Positions 14,922 to 24,002 of a DNA stretch of 55,961 bases are shown here, piece after piece. The position numbers and the translations under genes were made by a program. The notes below the pieces were generated by a model. It did no database searches. It saw only the letters and a program-made list of their open reading frames with translations, and had not been told where the DNA came from. The DNA comes from a virus. Location of the stretch: the IMG/VR virus record IMGVR_UViG_3300008954_001859, positions 1 through 55,961 of that record, one strand, 5' to 3'. The first letter of the stretch is position 1. Each line of letters begins with the position of its first letter.

Positions 14922-17513
14922 ATGGCAGTTACAACAACACAAATAGGGAATCTGCATTTCAATTATAAAGGAGCCTTTGATAATGGTGCGACTTATCTGG
15001 AAGATGATGTAGTAGAACATCGTAATACAGATTTTGTAGCATTAACAACTGTTCCAGCGGCTCAGGCACCTGCAATTCCAAAGTCAGTAACTTATACCGT
15101 TACTGTTGCAGCAGGAACTCTGTATCCTTCAGGATCAGGAAATACATTCCATTTTGCTGGAGAAGGGGTAGGCAATCCAAGTGCTGCAACTACGAATCCA
15201 GCTCTTACTGTGAACCGAGGTGAAACACATCATTTTAATTTAGATGATTCTTCTAATGATGGACACCCTTTAGAGTTTGCTACAACAGCATCGTCACAAA
15301 CATCAAATCTATATACGAAGAATGTTCGTTATTATTTAGATGGTGCGTGGGTAACTCAAACAGAATGGTCAACATTGGCAAAATTCAATGCAGCTACAAC
15401 ACGCAGAATAGAAATCAAATTTGCACCTGATGCACCTGTTGGTGGATCACCAGCAGATTTATGGTATTTCTGTGATGCACATGGTGCTGGTATGGGTAAT
15501 GAAATTACAGTAACAAACGCAACACAGTATTGGACACCAATTAGGGAAAGTTTTAATTATCGAGGCACACATGATAATACAAACGGCACAGTATATTATA
15601 AGAATGATGTTGTTAAAGTTACGGTAGATTATGATAATACGTTAGGCGGCGCATCCTTTTCTGGTACCGGAATGCTTATGGCTGACCAATCTCGGTCAAC
15701 TGAAGCAATGTACATTTGTACTATAGAAAATACAGCTGATGGTACACAAGCTACTAAGCCTTGGGATAATAATTCAAATTGGAAATTAATTAATTCTAGA
15801 CACGACTTTGATGATTCAGTTATAGCTTCAAATAAAGCACAAGGTCAGATTGCTACGTTTACTGGTGATTATTTGGAGACCTTAGAAATCTCCAATCACG
15901 ATAGAATTATTGGGTCAGAGTTACTTTCACGAAGTAAAGATGGACAATTTCCAGGCACATATTCAGTCAATATGGTCAATTGGATCAACGGCCGCGGCGG
16001 CGTAATGCATATAGGTTCAAATAGTGGAGGCGGAAGTGGTACAAATCAAACATTTTATACAGCAACAAATGTGGTTTTTCCGTTTTTAGATTGGTATCGT
16101 TCCACCGACCACGGCGGAACAGGCGTTCACAAAACTCCTGATGGACAAGTTCCTAAATGTATTCAACTATTACAGGGGTATGACACTGGTATGGCATTAT
16201 TTAACAATGGTGAAGTATATCACTGGGGTTATGGTGGACACGGCCAAAGTGGTGATGCATCAACTTCTACCAGAAGTTATCCAGTAAGAGTTGGTGGTTC
16301 TTACCAAAATGTATATGAAGCAACCAATGCAACAAATCATACTTGGAGAGATTTGAGAATTTCCAAAATAGCTATAAGTGATTGGGATGGTCCGGATAGT
16401 ACACACCATTGTGGTGCTATTGATGAGAATGGTGATGTTTGGATGTGGGGATACAACGGTTATGGTCAATTGGGAGATGGTACAACAACCCAGCGAACTC
16501 AGCCCACAAAAATTAACAGAGCATTCTTCCTTAATGAAGATATTATTGATATGTGGTTGTGTGGTCATACTTATGGGTGCAGTTATTTCTTAACAGCAAC
16601 AAACGTGCTTTACAGTTGCGGTTATAATGGATATGGTCAATTAGGACGAGGCAATACTTCTAACCAATCGGTGCCAGTGCCATGTATCGGACCATCAGGC
16701 TCTACTGCTACTACAACTTTTGCTGCTACAACTACTAAAATCGTAAAAGTCCAGGTTGATGGGAGGGGTAGTTACGGCCGAGCGGCTGTTTTAGCTGACG
16801 ACGGCAGATTATACACCTGTGGATATAATGGGTATGGTTGGGCTATGGCTGGAGGAACCGCACAACAGAATTCATTTGTACAGACTGCTTTAGGACACGG
16901 TAGTGGCACAGGTGATTGTGACAATTTCTGGTTTGTTGGCAACGGTCAATTTGGATCAATGTGGACACAGAATACAAGTGGAGTAGTTAATTCTTGTGGC
17001 CGTAATAATTCATATCAACTGTGCAACGGCACAACAACAGACTCAACAGCACCAGTAATTCCAGAATGGACTATTGGGGGTCTAACCGCAGCGGTTACAA
17101 ATATTAAAAAGGTGGTTAATAACAATATGGGTAACAGCACTTCTTACCATTATGTTAATGTAGGTGTTATTACAAATTCAGGAAGCTGTTTTGTTAATGG
17201 CAGGAATAATCAAGGCTCACTATCAATGGGGTATACTGATACTTGGGCAGGTGCTTCACAAAATTTACCCAATCTAGTAGAAGAAAAGAATAATGGTAAA
17301 TTGCAAATGCCCAGACTAATGAATGATTTTCAAGGTCACATGGAAGATATTAGGCCGGTTCATTATGCTGGTAATGACACAACTAGTCATTATTGGCATT
17401 ATGTGTGGAAAAATGATCGGAACCGTATTTGTATGTCAGGATATCCTACATCAATGCACGGTAATATGGCCGAGCACAGGCAGACAATAGCGCAACCACC
17501 AGCAATTGGATAA
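14922..17513 (+). CDS. RCC1-repeat tail fibre with cupredoxin-like domain (paralogue 1)
   Basis: An 863-residue protein with GAGG upstream of the start. Residues 1-50 are the shared N-terminal module. Residues about 55-200 resemble a cupredoxin: GHPLEF, then YFCDAHGAGMGNEITV with possible type-1 copper ligands Cys, His and Met. From about 390 to the end, RCC1-like blades recur: WGYGGHGQSG, WGYNGYGQLG, CGYNGYGQLG and CGYNGYGWAM, spaced about 55-65 residues apart. RCC1 repeats build beta-propellers and are well known in eukaryotic regulators; here a receptor-binding head is the likely role. It is the first of three paralogous RCC1 fibres. The assignment as a fibre rests on position, size and the shared module. 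Confidence 0.75.
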   Translation: MAVTTTQIGNLHFNYKGAFDNGATYLEDDVVEHRNTDFVALTTVPAAQAPAIPKSVTYTVTVAAGTLYPSGSGNTFHFAGEGVGNPSAATTNPALTVNRGETHHFNLDDSSNDGHPLEFATTASSQTSNLYTKNVRYYLDGAWVTQTEWSTLAKFNAATTRRIEIKFAPDAPVGGSPADLWYFCDAHGAGMGNEITVTNATQYWTPIRESFNYRGTHDNTNGTVYYKNDVVKVTVDYDNTLGGASFSGTGMLMADQSRSTEAMYICTIENTADGTQATKPWDNNSNWKLINSRHDFDDSVIASNKAQGQIATFTGDYLETLEISNHDRIIGSELLSRSKDGQFPGTYSVNMVNWINGRGGVMHIGSNSGGGSGTNQTFYTATNVVFPFLDWYRSTDHGGTGVHKTPDGQVPKCIQLLQGYDTGMALFNNGEVYHWGYGGHGQSGDASTSTRSYPVRVGGSYQNVYEATNATNHTWRDLRISKIAISDWDGPDSTHHCGAIDENGDVWMWGYNGYGQLGDGTTTQRTQPTKINRAFFLNEDIIDMWLCGHTYGCSYFLTATNVLYSCGYNGYGQLGRGNTSNQSVPVPCIGPSGSTATTTFAATTTKIVKVQVDGRGSYGRAAVLADDGRLYTCGYNGYGWAMAGGTAQQNSFVQTALGHGSGTGDCDNFWFVGNGQFGSMWTQNTSGVVNSCGRNNSYQLCNGTTTDSTAPVIPEWTIGGLTAAVTNIKKVVNNNMGNSTSYHYVNVGVITNSGSCFVNGRNNQGSLSMGYTDTWAGASQNLPNLVEEKNNGKLQMPRLMNDFQGHMEDIRPVHYAGNDTTSHYWHYVWKNDRNRICMSGYPTSMHGNMAEHRQTIAQPPAIG

Positions 17514-17536
17514 AATTTTAAACAGGAAAAACAACA

Positions 17537-20203
17537 ATGGCAACAATTGATTTAGGAAAATTAAAGTTTTCATTTGAAGGGGACTGGGATCCTAATATTA
17601 CCTATGAAGTAGGTGATACGGTCCAGCACGGCGGTAAGATTTGGTATTGTAAAAAATCTTATTCCCCAAATTCACATGAAACATTTGCTCCTGGCGATAA
17701 AGGACAGGGATATAAAAATTATAAAACGCTATGGAATTTACGTTCTAAATTTAGCGGACATTTGGAAACAGATGAAGATATTAATGCTTATCATAGCTTT
17801 GATGATACTTCTAATTTTCCTTATAATTATCGACCAGTAGATAACAACCACCAAGTAGAAAGAGTAGATATTGGTGCCGGCGTTATGAAATATTATATTG
17901 ATAGTATTAAAACGCCTGAAACTTTAGGTATTGATGAAAATGGAATGGATGTTTCATTTGCTGAAATGGGTTATTATAGTTTTCATCAAAACGGCCCAGC
18001 TGAAAAGGGGTATCCTTTAGATTTCAGCATAACAGCTGATGGTACTCATAACAGCGGTGTTTCGCTTTGGACATCAGGGGATGATTCGCCTCTTAAATAC
18101 TTTTTAAATAATAAAGAGGTTACCCAGGCACATTATGAAGCAACATTAAACACGACTAGTAGCACCTATCAAGATATAGAAAATTTAAATCGTAAAGTAG
18201 AACTTCATGTTCCTGTTGGATATGAGAAAATTTATCCTTTCTCTAAAACTACTGCAGCAATGTATGATAGTAAAGGAATCCATGTTAATAAAGGTTGGAT
18301 CGGACACGAATATTGGGACTTAATGTCTATGGGTGGAATAAACTATAGAGGAGATTATGATGCTTCAACTCAATATTATTGGGGTGATATAGTATCTATG
18401 AAAAGTCAAGAGTCAAGTAATACTTCTGGTTTTTATAGGGCACTACGAGATAATGTTGGTGCACCTCCATATATGACCAAAGAAATGAATAGAACTCGTT
18501 CCGACTTGATGGCAGATGCTGCAACAACATCAGGACGATCTAAAGATGCTATGGGCAAATATAGTCCAATTCAAAGTTGGCATAATAGTTGGGAACAAAT
18601 TAGTGGTGGTAATAGTAACGATCAGGCAGCTATTTGGGCATCTAATATGGGTCGGATCGCTTGGAAATATAAAGAGCCATTGAACAACCCAGGGACAGGC
18701 ATCTATCGCAATAGAACATTTATTGATAAAAATGGATGCGTGTATTCTTTGGGTTATGGTAGTTCATCAACACCACACACAACTCGTCCGTTAAGTTATT
18801 TTTCGGAAGTAGATTTTGTATTTAGAGATTGGAATGAATCAGGAGATAAAAGTCATTTTGGCCATAATGATCCTAGCATTAAAGGGTTTTCTTCAAACGG
18901 CCGACACACAAATCGAGCTGATAAGAGAAGGACACCTAAGTGTGTTCAGATTTGTCAAGGTTATGATTGGAAGTATTTCCTTTTTGATAACGGAGAAGTC
19001 CAGCATAAAGGTTATGGTGGACACGGCCAGGCGGGCCATGGGCAATTTAGCGATCATTGGATGCCTCAAGTAGGTCAAAACCTACGTGGTGTGTTTATTG
19101 TTAAGATTGCGGCTAACAGTGGTCCAACAGAGACTAATAATCATGCTTGTATGGCTCTTGATGATAAAGGCCAGGTTTGGACATGGGGCTATAATGGCAA
19201 CGGCGAGCTTGGTAGAGGTCGTACCGAGCATTGGGGCTCTCCATTCAAAATTCCTCAAGAATATTTTGAAAACAAACGAGTAATTGATATTGCTTGCTCA
19301 GGACACAGCTCCACAATGGTTGCACGAACTCAAGACGATCATCTGTATGGTTGGGGTTATAATGGTGTTGGCCAACTTGGACAATCCAATACAACAAACC
19401 ATTATCGACCAGTAAAAATTGGTGGTGGTGGGTCAGCTACTAACCAGTGGGATCCAGCAGTGGATGGTATGGCTTGTTGGCAAATTGCTGGGTATAGTGG
19501 CAACACCAGTATTTGGATTTTAGATAATAATGGGTATATATGGCACTCTGGATATAACGGTTATGGTAATTCCGGAGGATCAGATACAACAAACCACCAA
19601 GACGGATGGGTCAAAATGACATCTGCACCTGGTGGTGATATTGTTGATATTTGGGGAATCTCCTGGAACGGTTATGTCGGACTCTTTATAAGAACTAAAA
19701 ACGGCGATACATATCATGCCGGAGCTTCAAGCGGCAATTATCTCGGGTTGGATGGTGCTACTGGATCTGATTATCCACCTTCACTTATTACAAAGATTAA
19801 AAATCTTAAAGATATTGGTACATGCGGAACATATAGTGATGTTGGTCATACTTGGGCTCTTACCGATTCCGGTGAGTTCTTAGGACAAGGCTATGATTCT
19901 TATAATGAAGGTGGCAATCCATATGCAGGCAGCAATTGGACAGGTGAAGATGGCACATATAAGCCATATCACAAGTATATTCCTGCTGGCACGAAAATAA
20001 GTCATGTTATTCCTCAAGGCATATATGAAAGTACCAATTACTTTGGTAATATGCCGTGGGTTATAACAGAAGATGGTCAAATCCTATTATGGGGATTTAG
20101 CGGTTATTCATCTAATGAAGGCAATCACTTAAATGGCCATAATTCATGGTGTTATAACAGTAACAATAATGGACTAATGTCTAATCCTGGCATGGGTCGG
20201 TAA
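17537..20203 (+). CDS. RCC1-repeat tail fibre (paralogue 2)
   Basis: An 888-residue protein starting 24 bases after its paralogue. It begins MATIDLGKLKFSFEGDWDP, the same N-terminal module. A region near residues 95-250 (YYSFHQNGPAEKGYPLDFSI) looks like the cupredoxin-like domain of the upstream gene, but the key His is replaced by Tyr and no C-x2-H-x3-M is seen, so copper binding is unlikely. RCC1 blades follow from about 470: KGYGGHGQAG, WGYNGNGELG, WGYNGVGQLG and SGYNGYGNSG. It is probably an alternative host-recognition fibre arising from duplication and divergence of the same ancestor. Confidence 0.75.
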   Translation: MATIDLGKLKFSFEGDWDPNITYEVGDTVQHGGKIWYCKKSYSPNSHETFAPGDKGQGYKNYKTLWNLRSKFSGHLETDEDINAYHSFDDTSNFPYNYRPVDNNHQVERVDIGAGVMKYYIDSIKTPETLGIDENGMDVSFAEMGYYSFHQNGPAEKGYPLDFSITADGTHNSGVSLWTSGDDSPLKYFLNNKEVTQAHYEATLNTTSSTYQDIENLNRKVELHVPVGYEKIYPFSKTTAAMYDSKGIHVNKGWIGHEYWDLMSMGGINYRGDYDASTQYYWGDIVSMKSQESSNTSGFYRALRDNVGAPPYMTKEMNRTRSDLMADAATTSGRSKDAMGKYSPIQSWHNSWEQISGGNSNDQAAIWASNMGRIAWKYKEPLNNPGTGIYRNRTFIDKNGCVYSLGYGSSSTPHTTRPLSYFSEVDFVFRDWNESGDKSHFGHNDPSIKGFSSNGRHTNRADKRRTPKCVQICQGYDWKYFLFDNGEVQHKGYGGHGQAGHGQFSDHWMPQVGQNLRGVFIVKIAANSGPTETNNHACMALDDKGQVWTWGYNGNGELGRGRTEHWGSPFKIPQEYFENKRVIDIACSGHSSTMVARTQDDHLYGWGYNGVGQLGQSNTTNHYRPVKIGGGGSATNQWDPAVDGMACWQIAGYSGNTSIWILDNNGYIWHSGYNGYGNSGGSDTTNHQDGWVKMTSAPGGDIVDIWGISWNGYVGLFIRTKNGDTYHAGASSGNYLGLDGATGSDYPPSLITKIKNLKDIGTCGTYSDVGHTWALTDSGEFLGQGYDSYNEGGNPYAGSNWTGEDGTYKPYHKYIPAGTKISHVIPQGIYESTNYFGNMPWVITEDGQILLWGFSGYSSNEGNHLNGHNSWCYNSNNNGLMSNPGMGR

Positions 20204-20206
20204 ACA

Positions 20207-20214
20207 TATAAATA
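20207..20214 (+). promoter_or_regulatory. T4-type late promoter box TATAAATA
   Basis: An exact TATAAATA lies three bases after the stop of the second RCC1 fibre and 43 bases before the ATG at 20258, with ATGGAGAA as the ribosome binding site. It would give the last two fibre-region genes their own late transcript. Confidence 0.65.
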
Positions 20215-20257
20215 TTAATAACAAAAAAATATAACTTTTAAATGGAGAATAGTTAAA

Positions 20258-20656
20258 ATGGCGAAGAAGATTTTTAGTCACAAGTCCATTGCCCTTACAG
20301 ATGATTATGTTGCGCCAGTGGTAGCTGATGTAGAAGATACCCCTGTGTTCTTGGCTTCACATGATGATAAGGAATGGTTTTCTTATGATGACGCAAAGGT
20401 AACAGTAACAACAGGTCAGGGAGATTTTGAAGTTACCGTATATGATAAAACCACTGATGCAGCTGCATTAGCGGAAGTAGCTGCGGTGAGTCAGGTCCTA
20501 ATTCGAGGAACGGTGGACATTCAATCAAAACTTACCTTAAATACACCTCTATCGAAATTGTTGCAAGGTATAGTAGATAGTGATGCTGATGTATTAGCAT
20601 CTATCGCTGCAATCGGAACAGAAGAAGAAGAATTTAAAGCAAGTCTTGGATTCTAA
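20258..20656 (+). CDS. Putative fibre-associated structural protein
   Basis: A 132-residue acidic protein with a clear GGAG ribosome binding site. Strand-rich segments (DVEDTPVFLASHDDKEW, AKVTVTTGQGDFEVTVYDK) are followed by helical Ala- and Glu-rich stretches up to EEEEFKASLGF. No family is recognised. Another gene of similar size (9676-10104) lies in front of the large fibre at 10109, and the two could be analogous fibre partners. That parallel is inferred from position. Confidence 0.45.
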   Translation: MAKKIFSHKSIALTDDYVAPVVADVEDTPVFLASHDDKEWFSYDDAKVTVTTGQGDFEVTVYDKTTDAAALAEVAAVSQVLIRGTVDIQSKLTLNTPLSKLLQGIVDSDADVLASIAAIGTEEEEFKASLGF

Positions 20657-20685
20657 AAAATAATTTAAAATAAGGGTAAACAAAC

Positions 20686-22944
20686 ATGGCTTTAGACATT
20701 AATAAATTAAAGTTAACCTGGAAAGGTCCATGGCAAGAACGAACATGGTATGATAAAAATGATATTGTACAATGGCAAGGCAAATCTTATCGGTGTATAA
20801 GAGATAATCCACGAGATTATAGTATTTCATCTGAAGGTACAACAGGCACCACTCACTATAATTTCGAGCATCCCGAAGTCGTTAAATGGTCGTGTCGGCC
20901 GGATAATAAAACTTATTGGGTTGTTCATATTCGCGGCAACGTTGATGTTTCAACATGGGATTATCATCGCCAATATGAAGTTGGAGAAATGTGCAAAGCC
21001 AATGGACATCTTTACCAGTGTATAAAAGGTACTCGGTATAAAAATACTTGGGTAGAAGAAACGGACTATTGGGTTAAAGTATTAGAATCCTCTAGAGGAC
21101 GAGATGGTAGACACGAAGGTATTGCATTTAGAAACAGTGCTCCATTAGGTTGGAAATATAATATGGGCTACAAGATGCACCAGAGTCAACAAATGACTGG
21201 TTATAGTAGCATGCATATTTGTTCTGATGGAACAGTACAGTGCGTTGGTGGTAACGATCAAAATGGATATAATGGCGTTGGCGCCAGCAGTGTTGGTGGT
21301 AGCTCTAATAGAGCTAAACACCATTATCCTGGATTTACTTTCACTGATTGGTTAAATAGTGGAGATAATAGTTCATGGAACACTTTAGCAGCTGCAGCTG
21401 GTGAAGGACTGATTACACCTGATGGTGAAACTCCTCGGGTTGTACAGTGTATAGGTAGTGCCCACAATTCATTCTTCTTAATGAACAATGGAGAGGTTTA
21501 TGGTGCTGGATATAATGGAAATTCACAGTTGGGAGAGCGATCAACATCCGATCGCTATTATCCAGTTCGCTGTGCTGCTGATGACCATATTGATTGGTTA
21601 GGTACTCCAATTGCGAAAAGCTTTAGTGAGACAAAAATAATTAAAATAGAATCCAGTTCAGCTGGAGCTAATACAAGTAGCACTTCTTCTACTATGGCTT
21701 TAGGACAAGATGGTTCTGTTTGGATGTGGGGATATAATAACAACGGTCAATTAGGTTTTGGCAACCCAGATGTAAAGAATAGTGGTGATTTCAACGGTAG
21801 TGGTACAGCTAAAGGTCCTGATGGACAAGATTATACTTATCCAAATACTTGGGCATGGTATAGTTCTAACTTTAGTAGACCAATGCGAATTCCACAATTT
21901 TTCTTTGATGGTAAAATGATCGTAGATATTTACGCTTCTGGTAGCAATGAGGGTAGATTCTGGGCATTAGATGAAGAAGGGTTGCTCTGGGCTTGGGGTC
22001 ATAACAATAACGGCGAACTAGGAGTTGGCCATCGGAATGGTACTTACTATATGCACACTCCTACACTAGTTAGTGTTGATTTCAATTATTATGGCGGACT
22101 TAAAAAATTAGATTTTGTGCCAAGCGATAGTTCAGCGTCTACCGGTTTATTATTCGCATTGGATGGTGAAGGTTGGTTGTGGGCTGCTGGCCATCACAGC
22201 GCAGGCCAGATGCCAGGGTTTAGTAGAATGGGCGGACACGACTCACACCAAATGGGCTCATTTAAACGATTGAATTTCCGACCAAACGGCGACATTGAAG
22301 ATTTTTGGCCAGGTGGTGAAACGGGTTATGAATTCCACTTTACATTCAAACAGAAAAGCACCGGCATGACTTGGACTACATCAGGCAATTACGCTCACGG
22401 CGATTTAGGACACAGTCCGTCTGGTTCTATGTATTGGTATCAATCGACTGGTCATCCTGGACACTTTGTACAAATTAAGGGTCCTCGCTGGACCAAATAT
22501 GCTACTAGTCATAACCATGATGGTGGTGATGGTAGTTATCAATGGACTAGTCCGATATATCTAGACAGTAATGGCGATTGTTGGAGTGGTGGTTATAATA
22601 CTTATGGCTACAAAGGGTTGGGTTACTACGAGGGCAGCAGCAACTCCTGGGGATGGAATAGTGATGAATCTCCTGCTGAGAACTATCCTGATTTTGATCA
22701 GCTGAATTATTCAAATAAACGTCGAGCACTTCTCCCAGCTGGTACTAGAATTATGAATATTGGAGCTTTTGGTTACGCCCACCGGCCAATGCAAGCTTGG
22801 ATGGATGATAGAGGTAAGATGTTGTGGACAGGTAACGATTCCGATTCCCACCGGTCTTGTTTTCACTATAGTTTCTGGGAATACTCAAGAAATGACCAAG
22901 GTCAAGAATCTCAACATGTCATGCACTCCGGACCGTGTGACTAA
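20686..22944 (+). CDS. RCC1-repeat tail fibre (paralogue 3)
   Basis: A 752-residue protein beginning MALDINKLKLTWKGPWQER, the shared attachment module, with a second module near residue 85 (WDYHRQYEVGEMCKANGHLY). It lacks the cupredoxin-like insert of paralogue 1. RCC1 blades run from about 160 to the end: AGYNGNSQLG, WGYNNNGQLG, WGHNNNGELG, AGHHSAGQMP and GGYNTYGYKG. With the two upstream paralogues it gives this phage three propeller-headed fibres that share an N-terminal module and differ in the head. It is the last gene before the pigment operon. Confidence 0.75.
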   Translation: MALDINKLKLTWKGPWQERTWYDKNDIVQWQGKSYRCIRDNPRDYSISSEGTTGTTHYNFEHPEVVKWSCRPDNKTYWVVHIRGNVDVSTWDYHRQYEVGEMCKANGHLYQCIKGTRYKNTWVEETDYWVKVLESSRGRDGRHEGIAFRNSAPLGWKYNMGYKMHQSQQMTGYSSMHICSDGTVQCVGGNDQNGYNGVGASSVGGSSNRAKHHYPGFTFTDWLNSGDNSSWNTLAAAAGEGLITPDGETPRVVQCIGSAHNSFFLMNNGEVYGAGYNGNSQLGERSTSDRYYPVRCAADDHIDWLGTPIAKSFSETKIIKIESSSAGANTSSTSSTMALGQDGSVWMWGYNNNGQLGFGNPDVKNSGDFNGSGTAKGPDGQDYTYPNTWAWYSSNFSRPMRIPQFFFDGKMIVDIYASGSNEGRFWALDEEGLLWAWGHNNNGELGVGHRNGTYYMHTPTLVSVDFNYYGGLKKLDFVPSDSSASTGLLFALDGEGWLWAAGHHSAGQMPGFSRMGGHDSHQMGSFKRLNFRPNGDIEDFWPGGETGYEFHFTFKQKSTGMTWTTSGNYAHGDLGHSPSGSMYWYQSTGHPGHFVQIKGPRWTKYATSHNHDGGDGSYQWTSPIYLDSNGDCWSGGYNTYGYKGLGYYEGSSNSWGWNSDESPAENYPDFDQLNYSNKRRALLPAGTRIMNIGAFGYAHRPMQAWMDDRGKMLWTGNDSDSHRSCFHYSFWEYSRNDQGQESQHVMHSGPCD

Positions 22945-22964
22945 ATAGTTTTTGACTAAATATT

Positions 22965-22997
22965 CTATAGGGGTAGAAGCAATTTCTACCCCTATAG
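22965..22997. terminator. Perfect 14-bp hairpin between fibre and pigment operon
   Basis: CTATAGGGGTAGAA and TTCTACCCCTATAG pair perfectly over 14 base pairs with a five-base GCAAT loop. It sits 20 bases after the fibre stop and 23 bases before the heme oxygenase ATG. There is no T-run on either side, so it is not a standard rho-independent terminator; it may protect the fibre mRNA 3' end, mark a processing site or insulate the operon. Confidence 0.5.
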
Positions 22998-23020
22998 CAA
23001 TAATAAGAGGTTATTATATA

Positions 23021-23587
23021 ATGAATAAGCGTACAGATAATTTACGTTCTTTAACGATGGAAGTTCATCATAAATCAGAACGGCATGAAATAGCAGAACA
23101 AATGTTAAAAGGAGATATTGATCCTGAAACATATGCAGTTTATCTTTGGAATTTATATCAAATTTATGTAGTATTAGAAAATGCAGCTCTTGAATTAAAT
23201 TTAATTAACGAAGATACGCTTCGTTCTTCTAAGTTGTTGGATGATTTTCAAGAATTATGGGACAAAGATTTCCCGGCACCCACCTGTAACACTACAAAAA
23301 AGCATAAAGATAGGATAATAAAAAATTTCCACAACCCCACAATAATTATGGCTCATGTGTATGTTAGACATATGGGTGAACTACATGGTGGTCAAATATT
23401 AAAAAATCAAGTTCCGGGTTCCGGAAAATTTTATGAATTTGATGATGCTAAAACTGCTATAGCTGAAATTGTTTCAAAATTGGATGATAGTATGTATGAT
23501 GAAGCTGTTGCTGTATTTGAATTATCTAATGAACTTTTAGATGAAGTTTTAGAATATCAACAACAAAATAATTTAGGAGTTGAGTAG
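23021..23587 (+). CDS. ho1: Heme oxygenase (biliverdin-forming)
   Basis: The ATG at 23021, after AAGAGG, gives 188 residues; the frame is open from 22952, but that part contains a 14-bp hairpin. TMEVHHKSE (residues 12-20) matches the proximal helix of heme oxygenases with heme ligand His16. YVRHMGELHGGQILK (114-128) matches the distal helix YxRYLGDLSGGQ. The enzyme opens heme to biliverdin IX-alpha, CO and iron using reduced ferredoxin or a similar donor. In the distal helix the usual catalytic Asp is Glu120 and the usual Ser is His122, which is unusual. It heads an operon with a bilin reductase and ALA synthase, so biliverdin should pass straight to the reductase. Confidence 0.85.
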   Translation: MNKRTDNLRSLTMEVHHKSERHEIAEQMLKGDIDPETYAVYLWNLYQIYVVLENAALELNLINEDTLRSSKLLDDFQELWDKDFPAPTCNTTKKHKDRIIKNFHNPTIIMAHVYVRHMGELHGGQILKNQVPGSGKFYEFDDAKTAIAEIVSKLDDSMYDEAVAVFELSNELLDEVLEYQQQNNLGVE

Positions 23588-23881
23588 ATGTTATTTTATA
23601 TAGGACTAACAGTATTTTTGCTGTTGCATATTTTTGTTATGGGGAGACATATTAGCCCATGGTTATTTAATGCTAGATTAAAACTTATTGAAAAATGTGA
23701 ACCTAATGGTGAAGTTAATTTTAGGCTGTACTATTCAATTATAGATGTAGCGTGTATTATTTTAATGTTCATTGGTTGGCAAACAGAATACAAATCTATT
23801 CTTCTATGGTGTATAGGTCTTGGTGCTCTTTACTATTTGGCATTGATTCCTAAATTCATAAAAGATGCTAAACAGCGTTAA
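23588..23881 (+). CDS. Small membrane protein, three predicted helices
   Basis: A 97-residue protein with a TAGGAG ribosome binding site inside the heme oxygenase gene and a start that directly follows its stop. Hydrophobic helices are visible at residues 2-18 (LFYIGLTVFLLLHIFVM), 49-64 and 70-90, joined by a basic/acidic loop, with a Lys-rich C terminus that is probably cytoplasmic. No family is recognised. Its place between heme oxygenase and bilin reductase suggests a role linked to the pigment pathway, such as anchoring enzymes or handling heme, bilin or electrons at the membrane; this is inference. Confidence 0.6.
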   Translation: MLFYIGLTVFLLLHIFVMGRHISPWLFNARLKLIEKCEPNGEVNFRLYYSIIDVACIILMFIGWQTEYKSILLWCIGLGALYYLALIPKFIKDAKQR

Positions 23882-23885
23882 AAGG

Positions 23886-24002
23886 ATGAAAGAAACTTTT
23901 AAATTTTTATTGCAGAGCTATCCAAAATTGAAATCAGATGAATATATTGCTCATCAAATCATGGTAGTGTTTGTTATATTGATTTTATTGTTTATTGCAT
24001 GA
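23886..24002 (+). CDS. Very small single-pass membrane peptide, 38 residues
   Basis: The frame from ATG 23886 to TGA 24002 overlaps the bilin reductase start by ATGA, the classic translational coupling arrangement, and fills the 117-base gap exactly. The product has a polar N-terminal half (MKETFKFLLQSYPKLKSDEY) and a hydrophobic C-terminal helix ([13 protein letters not shown]). The upstream AAAAGG abuts the ATG, so the ribosome binding site is poor and coupling from the previous gene is likely. Function is unknown; it may partner the 97-residue membrane protein. Confidence 0.5.
   Translation: MKETFKFLLQSYPKLKSDEYIAHQIMVVFVILILLFIA

Noticed and set aside
22952-22980. Sigma70 promoter with TTGACT before heme oxygenase
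   Set aside because: No acceptable -10 hexamer lies 16-18 bases downstream; that stretch is the left arm of the hairpin.
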